From Enterococcus_D entomosocium (GTDB taxonomy: Bacteria > Bacillota > Bacilli > Lactobacillales > Enterococcaceae): a stretch of 64,000 nt of DNA. Made by a program: the position numbers and the translations under genes. The notes under the pieces were generated by a model. The model was not told where the DNA came from and made no database searches. It saw only the letters and a list, made by a program, of their open reading frames with translations. Location: assembly GCF_030441895.1 (NCBI RefSeq), contig NZ_JARJAS010000001.1. One strand, given 5' to 3'. This document shows, piece after piece, positions 1 through 8,390 of this stretch (positions are counted from its first letter, which is position 1; every line of letters begins with the position of its first letter).

Positions 1-1
1 T

Positions 2-121
2 CTTTTCGGCGGCCCCTTGCTCAATCCAATGATCGCCGGGGCGGCCATGAGCTTCAGCTCGGTATCCGTTTTATTAAATGCCTTGCGGCTGAAACGATTC
101 CAACCCTCAGCAAAAAAATAA
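2..121 (+). CDS. C-terminal end of a copper-type P-type ATPase (partial)
   Basis: Only the last 39 codons lie in the window; the gene begins upstream. The translation contains NPMIAGAAMSFSSVSV followed by NALRLKR, the typical end of copper-translocating P1B ATPases. In that family the last transmembrane helix carries the conserved Met and Ser of the Cu(I) site, followed by a short basic tail. The protein would pump copper across the cytoplasmic membrane. The stop codon is followed at once by a terminator shared with the converging GntR gene. Whether this is a CopA- or CopB-type pump cannot be decided from the tail alone. Confidence 0.8.
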   Translation, partial: LFGGPLLNPMIAGAAMSFSSVSVLLNALRLKRFQPSAKK

Positions 122-143
122 ACGAAGCAACGAATGCAACAAC

Positions 144-198
144 AAAAAGACCTGCCCACGGTTTCTGATGGAAGAAAACCGTGGATAGGTCTTTTTAG
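144..198. terminator. Bidirectional terminator between copper ATPase and GntR gene
   Basis: A hairpin with arms AAAAAGACCT...CACGGTTTT and GAAAACCGTG...AGGTCTTTTT has a T-run on each strand. It sits between two converging genes and overlaps the last codons of the GntR gene. Confidence 0.8.
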
Positions 199-911
199 TG
201 CTGGACATCTAAATAAGAGTAGGCCCGCACGTCATAACGGTTGCGACTACGGGAAAATTCGATGGGTGAGCCATTTTTCTGATAGACGATCTGTTCAATC
301 TCTAAGACCGGATCATCGGCTTTACAGTCCAAATACTGTTGATCGTACGCGGTACTTTTATCAGCGGCGATGGTGCGGTAGGCCCCAGCAAACTGGACCC
401 CTAGTTCCTCTTTGACATAACGATAGATAGAACTTTCTAAATGGCCACGAGTTAAATTGGGCACCAAATGGACCGGCATATAGGTATATTCTAAAATAAA
501 CGGCTGGTCTTCAAGAATCCGCAAGCGGACAATACTATAGATCGGCTGTTCTTCCGTCAACATCAACTTTTCTTGGATCGTTTGGTCAGGAAATTCGACT
601 TGAAAATCGATGACCTGACTGACTAGCTTGCGGCCAGCTTTGCCCATTTCTGTTGACAAGCCTTCATAGACCGTTAAAGCAGTGGTGTCTTTTTTTAAGA
701 ATGGGTGGTTCAATATTTTTGTTCCAGCGCCCCGCTGAGAATAAACCAGTCCTTCCATGGCTAAAATACCGATGGCTTTTTTGACGGTCATCCGGCTGAC
801 TCCGAATTCTTCGACTAAATCAGTTTGATTCGGCAGTAAGCTGTCAGGCGGATACGTTTTGTTTTTGATACGTGTGCGTAAAATATTGGCAATTTCTTGG
901 TATTTTGGCAT
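195..911 (-). CDS. GntR-family (HutC/UTRA) regulator of the adjacent PTS genes
   Basis: This is a transcriptional repressor of the GntR family. An N-terminal winged helix occupies about residues 1-70 and includes QTDLVEEFGVSRMTVKKA. A UTRA effector domain fills about 90-235 and ends in SRNRYDVRAYSYLD. The start was placed at ATG (complement of 909-911) behind GAGGTGATCAG; a TTG five codons upstream is also open. It lies directly downstream of an EIIC gene of the cellobiose type and close to a GH1 6-phospho-beta-glucosidase, so it probably senses a phosphorylated beta-glucoside. It is a clear paralog of the GntR gene at 5553-6293, and the two pairs are arranged in mirror image. Confidence 0.88.
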   Translation of the reverse strand: MPKYQEIANILRTRIKNKTYPPDSLLPNQTDLVEEFGVSRMTVKKAIGILAMEGLVYSQRGAGTKILNHPFLKKDTTALTVYEGLSTEMGKAGRKLVSQVIDFQVEFPDQTIQEKLMLTEEQPIYSIVRLRILEDQPFILEYTYMPVHLVPNLTRGHLESSIYRYVKEELGVQFAGAYRTIAADKSTAYDQQYLDCKADDPVLEIEQIVYQKNGSPIEFSRSRNRYDVRAYSYLDVQH

Positions 912-977
912 CTGATCACCTCGCAAGAAGTATAGCTGAAAAAAGCGGTTTCGACAATCAAACCTTGGTTTTTTTAT

Positions 978-1018
978 AAAAAGAACGGCTGACTGAAAAA
1001 ATTCAGCCAGCCGTTGCG
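978..1018 (-). terminator. Rho-independent terminator after EIIC gene
   Basis: The arms AACGGCTG-CTGAA and TTCAG-CAGCCGTT form a hairpin. On the minus strand it is followed by TTCTTTTTAT, just after the EIIC stop codon. It separates the EIIC gene from the GntR gene behind it. Confidence 0.8.
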
Positions 1019-1019
1019 C

Positions 1020-2291
1020 TTAATCGATCGATGGTTCTGCTTGGCGATCTAAAACACGTAAGAATGGATACCAGATTAAGCCGACGATCACCACGTCAAT
1101 GACTTGCAGCAAACCACCTAACCAAGAGTTGGTTGCTAAGACACCACTGAAGACCACTGGAACGGTCCAAGGAACAGAAACACCAGTTGGTGCAGGAACA
1201 AGTCCAGCCGCCATCACTAAGTAGTTGAAGGTCGTTACCACAAGAGGTGCCACGACCCAAGGAATCAGGATTGTCGCATTCAAGACGATCGGCATACCGA
1301 AGATTGCTGGTTCGTTGACGTTAAAGATCCCTGGTGCTAAAGCCAAGCGACCCACATCGCGGTATTGTTTTTTCTTCAATACGAAAGCCATCAAGATAAC
1401 AACGGCTAACGTCATACCAGAACCGCCTAATCCAACAGTAAAGGTTTCCATAAATGGTTTTGTGACGATATGCGGCAGTGCATCCCCATTTTGATACGCT
1501 TCTAAGTTGTCTAACATCAATGTATTCCAAATCGGGTCCATCACAGAGTTGACGATGATTTGACCATGTAGACCGAAGAACCAAAGGAATTGAACAAAGA
1601 ACAAAGCCAATAGAGTTGCTGGCAAGCTGCTGCCTAGTCCAGTCAATGGTTTTTGGATCAATTCATAAACCAGGTCATGCAAGTTGGCATTGAAGACACC
1701 CGTCATGATGGCATTGATCACTAAGAATACCGTTAAGGTGATAATTGCTGGAATCAAAGCGGCAAAAGATTTAGAAACTGCTGGTGGTACCCCATCAGGC
1801 ATTTTGATCTGCCAGCCGCGTTTTGTGATGCGGCAATAGATTTCAGCTGCCAAAAATGCTGCGATCATCCCGATAAACATCCCTTTTGCGCCAAGACGAT
1901 CAAGAGACAGCACGCCGGAGATCGTTTCGCCAGATTCAGTAGTCATAAAGAAAGGAGTTAAGATCAAAAAGCTGGCAAAAGAAACGGCGCCGCCAAAAAT
2001 CCCTTCCACATCATATGATTTTGATAAATAATAGCCGATACCGAAAGTAACGAAAACAGTCATGATACTCATTGTTGCATTTTGCCCATTGCCAAACAGC
2101 GTTCCTAATGTTCCTTTAGTGGCATCACTGAAGAAGGGCAGGTTGTTTAAAACGACCACGATCGATCCAAACATAGTGATTGGGAACGAAAGCATAAACG
2201 CGTCCCGCAAGACGGTCAGGTAGCGATTTTGTCCTAAGGCATTCGCCAAGGGCAAAATCTTTTCAGATAACTTATCCATAAAACCATTCAT
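1020..2291 (-). CDS. celB: PTS EIIC component, cellobiose/lichenan (Lac) family
   Basis: This is an integral membrane sugar permease of the PTS lactose/cellobiose family (CelB/LicC type). It takes up a beta-glucoside while the sugar is phosphorylated by a partner EIIB. The 423 residues carry about 8-10 hydrophobic segments and the family hallmarks KMPDGVPPAVSKSFAALIP, FFGLHGQ and FNVNEPAIFG. The ATG at 2291 lies 8 bases after AAGGAG. No EIIA or EIIB gene is adjacent, so it must use energy-coupling proteins encoded elsewhere. It is divergent from the GH1 gene at 2451 and shares a control region with it. The substrate is inferred from family and neighbours, not shown. Confidence 0.9.
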   Translation of the reverse strand: MNGFMDKLSEKILPLANALGQNRYLTVLRDAFMLSFPITMFGSIVVVLNNLPFFSDATKGTLGTLFGNGQNATMSIMTVFVTFGIGYYLSKSYDVEGIFGGAVSFASFLILTPFFMTTESGETISGVLSLDRLGAKGMFIGMIAAFLAAEIYCRITKRGWQIKMPDGVPPAVSKSFAALIPAIITLTVFLVINAIMTGVFNANLHDLVYELIQKPLTGLGSSLPATLLALFFVQFLWFFGLHGQIIVNSVMDPIWNTLMLDNLEAYQNGDALPHIVTKPFMETFTVGLGGSGMTLAVVILMAFVLKKKQYRDVGRLALAPGIFNVNEPAIFGMPIVLNATILIPWVVAPLVVTTFNYLVMAAGLVPAPTGVSVPWTVPVVFSGVLATNSWLGGLLQVIDVVIVGLIWYPFLRVLDRQAEPSID

Positions 2292-2318
2292 TATTAGTTC
2301 ACTCCTTAAATTTCTTTT

Positions 2319-2332
2319 TGCAATCGATTACA
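2319..2332. promoter_or_regulatory. cre (CcpA) site in the EIIC/GH1 divergent region
   Basis: TGCAATCGATTACA agrees with the catabolite-responsive consensus TGNAANCGNTNWCA at every defined position. It lies in the leader of the minus-strand EIIC gene. CcpA repression is inferred. Confidence 0.65.
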
Positions 2333-2357
2333 TTGATAATGTATCATGTTTTATTTT

Positions 2358-2373
2358 AAATGTCTATACATTT
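2358..2373. promoter_or_regulatory. Probable GntR operator (imperfect palindrome)
   Basis: AAATGTCTATACATTT is a 16-base near-palindrome with TGTCTATACA at its core, the shape expected for HutC-type GntR repressors. On the minus strand its TAGACA can serve as a -35 box with TACATT 17 bases downstream, so a bound repressor would block EIIC transcription. A second exact palindrome, TACATTGATAATGTA, is at 2329-2343. Confidence 0.5.
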
Positions 2374-2386
2374 ATTTTAAAAAAGA

Positions 2387-2415
2387 TTGATTTTTGTAAC
2401 TGCTTCCTTTATGAT
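2387..2415 (+). promoter_or_regulatory. Promoter of GH1 gene
   Basis: TTGATT (2387-2392) and TATGAT (2410-2415) are separated by 17 bases. They stand 36 bases before the GH1 start codon. Confidence 0.55.
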
Positions 2416-2450
2416 TAGGGCAGCAAAGAAAAAATGAGGAGTGAATGAAG

Positions 2451-3839
2451 ATGGATTATCAATTTCCAGCAGGCTTTTGGTGGGGGTCAGCCGCTAGTGG
2501 CCCACAAACAGAAGGTGTATTTGAAGGTGATGGCAAAGGGGCAAGCATCTGGGATTACTGGTATCAGCAAGAACCAGAGAAATTTTTCAATAGGGTAGGT
2601 CCTGAAAAAACCTCGCAAGTCTACACACGCTATCAAGAAGATATTCAACTCATGAAAGAAACCGGCCATACGACGTTTCGGACGTCGATCCAATGGAGTC
2701 GTCTTTTCCCGCAGGGCAAAGGAGAAGTCAATCAAAAAGCCGTTGATTTTTACAATGCCTACATTGATGAGTTGATCGCCAACGGGATCGAACCTTTCAT
2801 GAATTTATACCACTTCGATATGCCAATGGCGCTGCAAGAAAAAGGCGGCTGGTTGAACCGAGAGACCGTGGATGCCTATGTCGCGTTTGCGCAAACCTGC
2901 TTTACGTTATTTGGTGATCGTGTCAAGAAATGGTTCACTCATAATGAACCGATCGTCCCTGTTGAAGGCGGCTATCTTTACCAATTCCATTATCCGAATG
3001 AGATCAACATGAAACATGCAGTCCAAGTTGGGTTCCACGAAACGTTGGCGAGTGCTAAAGCCATCAAAGTCTACCATGAGATGAACCTTGGTGGGGAGAT
3101 CGGCATCATCTTGAACTTGACGCCAAGCTATCCAAGAGATGAGAACGATCCAGAGGATGTCAAAGCAGCGCAAATCGCAGATGCCTTCTTTAATCGCTCT
3201 TTCTTAGACCCTGCGGTCAAAGGCACGTTCCCAGAAGAATTAGTGACCATCGTCAAGGAATTAGATATGGTACCAGCGATGGAAGCTGATGATTTACAAA
3301 CAATTCGCGAAAATACGATCGACTTGTTGGGGATCAATTATTACCAACCTCGTCGTATCATGAAGAAAGAATCACCGATCGATCAAGCGAAAAGTCCAAT
3401 GCCAGATGATTACTTTGATAACTATGATATGCCGAACAAGAAAATGAACCCGTATCGTGGATGGGAAATCTATGAAAAAGGGATCTATGATATTTTGACA
3501 AACACGCGAGAAAACTATGGCAATATCAAGTGCTACATTTCTGAAAATGGCATGGGTGTCGAAGGAGAAGAACGTTTCGTCAATGCTAATGGCGTGATCG
3601 AAGATGATTACCGCATCGAGTTTGTCTCTGACCACTTGAAGTATGTCCACCAAGCGATCCAAGAAGGAACCAATTGTGTTGGCTACCATATGTGGACCTG
3701 CATGGACAACTGGTCATGGACCAATGCTTACAAGAACCGTTACGGATTTATCTCCGTTGACTTAGCAAATGATGCTAAACGAACAGTGAAAAAATCAGGT
3801 CGTTGGTTTAAAGAAGTTTCAGATAATAACGGCTTTTAA
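2451..3839 (+). CDS. 6-phospho-beta-glucosidase, glycoside hydrolase family 1
   Basis: A cytoplasmic GH1 enzyme that would hydrolyse a phosphorylated beta-glucoside into glucose 6-phosphate and an aglycone or sugar. The catalytic acid/base motif is HNEP near residue 165 and the nucleophile motif is SENG near 360. The N-terminal FPAGFWWGSAASGPQTEG strand is typical of the family, and 462 residues is a usual length. An ATG at 2445 lies only 3 bases from AGGAG, so the ATG at 2451 (9-base spacing) is preferred. The gene sits between two EIIC genes with their own GntR regulators and ends at a strong terminator. GH1 members differ in substrate, and this one could also prefer 6-phospho-beta-galactosides. 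Confidence 0.9.
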   Translation: MDYQFPAGFWWGSAASGPQTEGVFEGDGKGASIWDYWYQQEPEKFFNRVGPEKTSQVYTRYQEDIQLMKETGHTTFRTSIQWSRLFPQGKGEVNQKAVDFYNAYIDELIANGIEPFMNLYHFDMPMALQEKGGWLNRETVDAYVAFAQTCFTLFGDRVKKWFTHNEPIVPVEGGYLYQFHYPNEINMKHAVQVGFHETLASAKAIKVYHEMNLGGEIGIILNLTPSYPRDENDPEDVKAAQIADAFFNRSFLDPAVKGTFPEELVTIVKELDMVPAMEADDLQTIRENTIDLLGINYYQPRRIMKKESPIDQAKSPMPDDYFDNYDMPNKKMNPYRGWEIYEKGIYDILTNTRENYGNIKCYISENGMGVEGEERFVNANGVIEDDYRIEFVSDHLKYVHQAIQEGTNCVGYHMWTCMDNWSWTNAYKNRYGFISVDLANDAKRTVKKSGRWFKEVSDNNGF

Positions 3840-3847
3840 TAACAATG

Positions 3848-3886
3848 AAAAAAGCAATGCTGTAGGGGCCAGCATTGCTTTTTTTG
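3848..3886 (+). terminator. Terminator after GH1 gene
   Basis: AAGCAATGCTG and CAGCATTGCTT form the stem around a TAGGGGC loop, followed by eight T residues. Confidence 0.85.
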
Positions 3887-4003
3887 TGTAAAATCGCGGA
3901 TTTTTCTGTCTTGTTCCGAAGGGAATTCTCTATTAAAAAACCACCTGTTTTTGCAAATGATAAGCTGGGTTAAACAAAAGCGCAGTTTTGATAAAGAAAA
4001 GAC

Positions 4004-4032
4004 TAGACATGGAAACGTTCTCGTGGTATTCT
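4004..4032 (+). promoter_or_regulatory. Candidate promoter with cre site before second EIIC gene
   Basis: TAGACA (4004-4009) and TATTCT (4027-4032) are 17 bases apart. The spacer holds TGGAAACGTTCTCG (4010-4023), which fits the cre consensus except at its last base. Carbon catabolite control of the EIIC gene is inferred. Confidence 0.45.
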
Positions 4033-4085
4033 TTAGTAGAAATCGGTTTCATTATTTTGTTTAGGGTTTGAAAGGAGAAAAAACA

Positions 4086-5366
4086 ATGGATAAATTTATT
4101 GGATTTATGGAGAAGCACTTTATTCCGATCGCTTCTAAAATAGGCTCTCAAAGACATCTAGTGGCCATTCGTGACGGATTTATCGTAACGATGCCGTTGA
4201 TGATCTTAGGCTCTTTTGGGGTATTGATCAACAACTTACCAATTCCTGCCTATATTGATTTTATGAATGGCATTTTTGGTGAAGGGACATGGCAAGCCTT
4301 TGGGAACAACTTGTCAGCAGGTACTTTTTCAATACTTGGTCTGTTAATCGCTTTCACAGTCGCGTATAATTTAGCTAAAAGCTACAATCAAGACGCATTA
4401 GGTGCTGGGGCGATCTCAGTTGCAAGTTTCTTCGCATTAGGTGCAATGGCGACAGGCCCAGATGGTTTGTTAACAGCTGCCGGACTTGGTTCTCAAGGAT
4501 TATTTTTAGCATTAATCGTATCGATCATTTCTACTGAGATCTTCCGTCGTCTAGCTGGCAACCCACGCTTAGTCATCAACATGCCTGATGGCGTACCACC
4601 AGCAGTCTCACGTTCATTTGCTGCGTTATTCCCAGCAATGATCACCGTATCGATCTTTGCTTTGTTTACAGCAATTTTCCAAGCATTTGGTGTGACAAGT
4701 ATCGTATTGTCCTTCTATGAATTGGTGCAACAACCATTCATGGGCTTGGCAAACTCTTACCCAGCTGCTTTGCTATTAGGTTTTATCTCTGCATTCTTAT
4801 GGTTCTTTGGTTTGCATGGTGCCAACATCATCGACCCGTTCATGCAAACGATCAATGTGCCAGCGATCGAAGCAAACGCACGAGCATTAGAAGCAGGAAC
4901 AGATTTGCCTTATATCGTCAACAAACCATTCTTTGATTCTTTCGTGAACATCGGCGGAACAGGCGCGACACTAGGTCTTCTGATTGCGATCTTTTTAGTT
5001 GCTCGTCATCATAAAGCGTATATGACTGTCGCAAAACTATCCGTTGCACCAGGTGTGTTCATGATCAATGAACCAGTGATGTTTGGGTTACCCGTTGTCT
5101 TGAACCCAATCTTGTTCATCCCATATGTGTTGACACCACTTGTTTTAGTCACGACTGCTTATTTTGCAACTGCAACTGGCTTAGTTCCTGCAAGTACCGT
5201 CATCGCACCATGGACGACGCCACCAATCATCGGCGGTATTTTGTCGACACAAAGTATTGCTGGCGGAATCTTGGCAGCTGTTAACTTGATCTTGTCGATC
5301 GTTATTTACTTGCCGTTCGTGAAAATGGCGCAAATTCAAGAAACACGCCGTTTAAAAAATGCGTAA
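4086..5366 (+). CDS. celB: PTS EIIC component, cellobiose family (second copy)
   Basis: A membrane permease of the PTS lactose/cellobiose family with 426 residues and many hydrophobic segments. It carries the same hallmarks as its neighbour at 1020-2291: INMPDGVPPAVSRSFAALFP, FFGLHGAN and FMINEPVMFG. The ATG at 4086 follows AAAGGAG with 8 bases between; a TTG at 4068 is open but contains the ribosome binding site. The GntR gene at 5553 follows on the same strand. With no EIIA/EIIB nearby it depends on shared PTS proteins. It probably brings in a beta-glucoside different from that of the first copy; this is inference. Confidence 0.9.
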   Translation: MDKFIGFMEKHFIPIASKIGSQRHLVAIRDGFIVTMPLMILGSFGVLINNLPIPAYIDFMNGIFGEGTWQAFGNNLSAGTFSILGLLIAFTVAYNLAKSYNQDALGAGAISVASFFALGAMATGPDGLLTAAGLGSQGLFLALIVSIISTEIFRRLAGNPRLVINMPDGVPPAVSRSFAALFPAMITVSIFALFTAIFQAFGVTSIVLSFYELVQQPFMGLANSYPAALLLGFISAFLWFFGLHGANIIDPFMQTINVPAIEANARALEAGTDLPYIVNKPFFDSFVNIGGTGATLGLLIAIFLVARHHKAYMTVAKLSVAPGVFMINEPVMFGLPVVLNPILFIPYVLTPLVLVTTAYFATATGLVPASTVIAPWTTPPIIGGILSTQSIAGGILAAVNLILSIVIYLPFVKMAQIQETRRLKNA

Positions 5367-5445
5367 TGTCTGATCGAGTCGATTAGAAACAAGCGCCAAA
5401 CGTAATAGACCTTATCCGGCCGCGATCAGAGTGCAATACCCCTTA

Positions 5446-5494
5446 TCACACTGCTTCATTGGAAGGTGCAGTGGTGTGATGACACTCTTTTCGT
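5446..5494 (+). terminator. Possible weak terminator or attenuator between EIIC and GntR
   Basis: ATCACAC...TGC pairs with GCA...GTGTGAT around a loop, and a short CTCTTTT follows. The stem has a bulge and the T-run is poor, so read-through into the GntR gene is likely. Confidence 0.3.
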
Positions 5495-5552
5495 TTGGCC
5501 GGTTCTTTTCTCGTTTTTCAATCAATACAACACACGTTTTGGAGGTGGCAAA

Positions 5553-6293
5553 ATGCCCAAATATATGGAGATCGCAGATGTTCTGCGTAAAAGAATCAAG
5601 GACGGAACTTATCCGAAAGACAGTCTTTTACCTTATCAAACAGAGTTAGTGGAAGAGTTTGGCGTCAGCCGAATGACGATTAAAAATGCGGTGAATATCC
5701 TGATTATGGAAGGCTTGCTGCTGACAAAGCGCGGCTTAGGGACCAAAGTTTTGAATCATTCCTTTTGGGGCAAAGATACCTCATCGGTGACAGAATACAA
5801 AGGCCTGAGCTATCAGATGAAACAAGAAAAACGGACGTTGACTAGCCAAGTCATCACCTTTGAAGTCTGTTTTCCTACAACAAGAATTCAAGAGATGCTT
5901 CAGATCACTGCCGAACAACCAATCTACCATGTGATCCGTTTGCGGATCTTAGAAGGCAATCCATACATACTCGAGCATTCCTATATGCCGTTGGATCTGG
6001 TCAGCGGTTTGACGAAAGAGATCTTGGAAGAATCCGTCTATGACTATCTGTTGCAAGATTTAGGCTACAAATTTGCTGGTGCTTATCGGACTTTTCAGGC
6101 TGCCAAAAGTGATGAATACGATCAAACCTATTTAGCGTGCCAAGCAGATGATCCAGTATTGGAATTAGAACAGATCATCTATTTAGAATCGGGACGTCCA
6201 GTGGACTATTCCTGCAGCCGCAATCGGTATGATGTTCGTGGCTATTCCATGTTAGACATGAAGCCTGATCTGTTACAGCACCGCAAAAAGTAA
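5553..6293 (+). CDS. GntR-family (HutC/UTRA) regulator, paralog of the first
   Basis: A 246-residue repressor with a winged helix at about residues 1-70 (ELVEEFGVSRMTIKNA) and a UTRA effector domain to about 235, ending in SRNRYDVRGYSMLD. Long stretches match the GntR protein at 195-911, including VEEFGVSRMT, RLRILE and FAGAYRT, so the two genes arose by duplication. The ATG at 5553 is preceded by GGAGGTGGCAAA. It lies behind the second EIIC gene on the same strand and probably controls it. A bidirectional terminator separates it from uvrC. Confidence 0.88.
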   Translation: MPKYMEIADVLRKRIKDGTYPKDSLLPYQTELVEEFGVSRMTIKNAVNILIMEGLLLTKRGLGTKVLNHSFWGKDTSSVTEYKGLSYQMKQEKRTLTSQVITFEVCFPTTRIQEMLQITAEQPIYHVIRLRILEGNPYILEHSYMPLDLVSGLTKEILEESVYDYLLQDLGYKFAGAYRTFQAAKSDEYDQTYLACQADDPVLELEQIIYLESGRPVDYSCSRNRYDVRGYSMLDMKPDLLQHRKK

Positions 6294-6318
6294 CGGCTTA
6301 CAAAATGGTTCTTCAACG

Positions 6319-6361
6319 AAAAAACGCTTCATAGCTACTGTTGGCTATGGAGCGTTTTTGT
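6319..6361. terminator. Bidirectional terminator between GntR and uvrC
   Basis: AAAAACGCTTCATAGC and GCTATGGAGCGTTTTT pair around TACTGTTG, with A- and T-runs giving a terminator on both strands between converging genes. Confidence 0.85.
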
Positions 6362-6367
6362 TTTGAC

Positions 6368-8158
6368 TTAAGAAGTGGGTTGGTTTTGATCGCCTAGTTT
6401 GGCTAAGATAGTTTCCGCAACGGCTTTGGGAATACCAGCTTGCTGGATCTCTTCCACGGAAGCTGCTTGGATGTTTTTTAACGACTTGAAGGTTTTCATG
6501 AGCTGTTGCTTGCGTTTTGGTCCTAAGCCAGGAATTTCATCTAGCTTGGAAGAAAAGCTGTTTTTACTGCGCAGTTGGCGATGGAAGGTGATCGCAAAAC
6601 GATGGACCTCATCTTGGATCCGTTGCAGCAAAAAGAATTCCACAGAATTGCGTTCCAGTTGGATCGGATCTAAAAATTCCCCGAAAATCAACTCGCTGGT
6701 TTTGTGTTTGTTGTTCTTCACTAAACCTGCAACCGGAATATCTAAACCTAGCTGGTTATGCAGCACTTCTTGGGCAGCACCGACTTGGGCTTTCCCGCCA
6801 TCGATGATGATCAGATCAGGAAAAGGCAGGTTTTCTTTTAGAACACGAGAGTATCGGCGGTAGATGACTTCTTGCATAGAGCCATAATCATCGCCGCCTT
6901 GTGCGGTACGAATCTTATATTTCCGATAATCATCTTTAAACGGCTTCCCGTCGACAAAAACCACCATTGCAGAAACCGGATCGGTTCCCATGATGTGGGA
7001 GTTATCGAAGGCTTCAATCCGATAAGGTGTCGGGATCCCCATGGCATCGCCTAGACGATCCACAGCACCGATCGTCCGTTCTTCAGTACGCTCGATCAAC
7101 GCAAATTTTTGGGCCAAGGCAATGCGGGCATTTTTATTGGCCAAATCGACCAATTTCTTTTTGTCGCCTCGTTGGGGCTGCAGGACTTTGGTTTCCAACA
7201 GCGCTTCTAATGGGGCAGCATCGACATTTTGCGGAACAAAGACTTCTTTGGGAATGAAGTGTTCATTCTTTTGGTAAAACTGGCCGACGAAGGTTAAGAA
7301 ATCTTCATCCGCTTCATTGTAGAAAGGAAACAAAGAGACTTCTCGTTCGATCAGCTTTCCTTGACGGATAAAGAATACTTGGACACACATCCAGCCTTTG
7401 TCGACACTGTAGCCAAAGACATCACGGTCCATCAGGTCGGTCAGGGTCATTTTTTGTCGCGTCATGACGGTATCGATCGCTTGGATCTGATCCCGCAGCT
7501 CAGCCGCTCGCTCAAACTCTAATGTTTCAATGGCTTCGCCCATCTTCTCTTTCAGATCTTTCAAAATATCGACGTGACCGCCGTGGAAAAAGTGTTTGAC
7601 TTGATCCACGATCTTTTGATAATCCTTGGGGTCTACATTATTGACATAAGGACAGACGCATTGACCCAAATGATAATAAAGACAAGGCCGCTTTTGAGAA
7701 GGACCGCATTTTCGTAAAGGAAAGAGGCGATCTAGCACCCGTTTGGTTTCATTGGCTGCTCGTGCATCAGGATAAGGGCCAAAATATAAAGCCCCGTCTT
7801 TTAAAACTTTACGAGTGATGATCAAACGCGGATAGCGCTCTTTGGTCACTTTAATAAAAGGATACGACTTGTCGTCCTTTAACATGATATTGTATTTTGG
7901 TTTGTTTTTTTGAATCAAATTGATTTCCAGCAATAAAGCTTCCGTATTTGATTCGGTAACGACGTACTCAAAATCATTGATTTCTTGAACGAGCCGTTCG
8001 GTTTTCGTATCGTGGCTGCCGGTAAAATACGAACGGACACGATTTTTTAAAATTTTGGCTTTCCCAACATAGATGATTTTGTTATTTTTATCTTTCATTA
8101 AATAACAACCAGGTTGATCAGGAAGCAGCGCTAATTTGTTCTTGATTTGTTCGTTCAT
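6368..8158 (-). CDS. uvrC: Excinuclease ABC subunit C
   Basis: UvrC makes both incisions around a DNA lesion in nucleotide excision repair, together with UvrA and UvrB. The 596 residues are the usual length. A GIY-YIG nuclease is at about residues 12-95 (PGCYLMKDKNNKIIYVGKAK), a UVR domain near 200-235 and the RNase-H-like second nuclease at about 370-530 (EAFDNSHIMGTDPV, IIIDGGKAQ). A helix-hairpin-helix tail near 545-590 contains IPGLGPKRKQQL. The ATG at 8158 lies behind GAAAGGATCTTGAA. It is a housekeeping gene without operon partners here. Confidence 0.97.
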   Translation of the reverse strand: MNEQIKNKLALLPDQPGCYLMKDKNNKIIYVGKAKILKNRVRSYFTGSHDTKTERLVQEINDFEYVVTESNTEALLLEINLIQKNKPKYNIMLKDDKSYPFIKVTKERYPRLIITRKVLKDGALYFGPYPDARAANETKRVLDRLFPLRKCGPSQKRPCLYYHLGQCVCPYVNNVDPKDYQKIVDQVKHFFHGGHVDILKDLKEKMGEAIETLEFERAAELRDQIQAIDTVMTRQKMTLTDLMDRDVFGYSVDKGWMCVQVFFIRQGKLIEREVSLFPFYNEADEDFLTFVGQFYQKNEHFIPKEVFVPQNVDAAPLEALLETKVLQPQRGDKKKLVDLANKNARIALAQKFALIERTEERTIGAVDRLGDAMGIPTPYRIEAFDNSHIMGTDPVSAMVVFVDGKPFKDDYRKYKIRTAQGGDDYGSMQEVIYRRYSRVLKENLPFPDLIIIDGGKAQVGAAQEVLHNQLGLDIPVAGLVKNNKHKTSELIFGEFLDPIQLERNSVEFFLLQRIQDEVHRFAITFHRQLRSKNSFSSKLDEIPGLGPKRKQQLMKTFKSLKNIQAASVEEIQQAGIPKAVAETILAKLGDQNQPTS

Positions 8159-8390
8159 TTCAAGATCCTTTCTTACTGGTTTGCTTCACGAACTGCATAA
8201 GTAGTCAAAGGGCGGTCTAAGTTTCCCTCAAAAAGGGGAACGTTAGAGCCCATAGCCAGTACTCCTCATTTTAGCACAAATTTCTTAAGAAACAATCAAT
8301 CGGACCAGATCAGCAGCGAGGAAGCGTAATCGTAAGAAAAGGTTAAGAAATCCCACGAGGCGGTGGTTCCCCCAAAAAATCAGTTTGTTA

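Noticed and set aside
8219..8240. Small hairpin GTTTCCC/GGGGAAC upstream of uvrC
   Set aside because: Seven pairs, no T-run and no riboswitch-like surroundings; most likely incidental.
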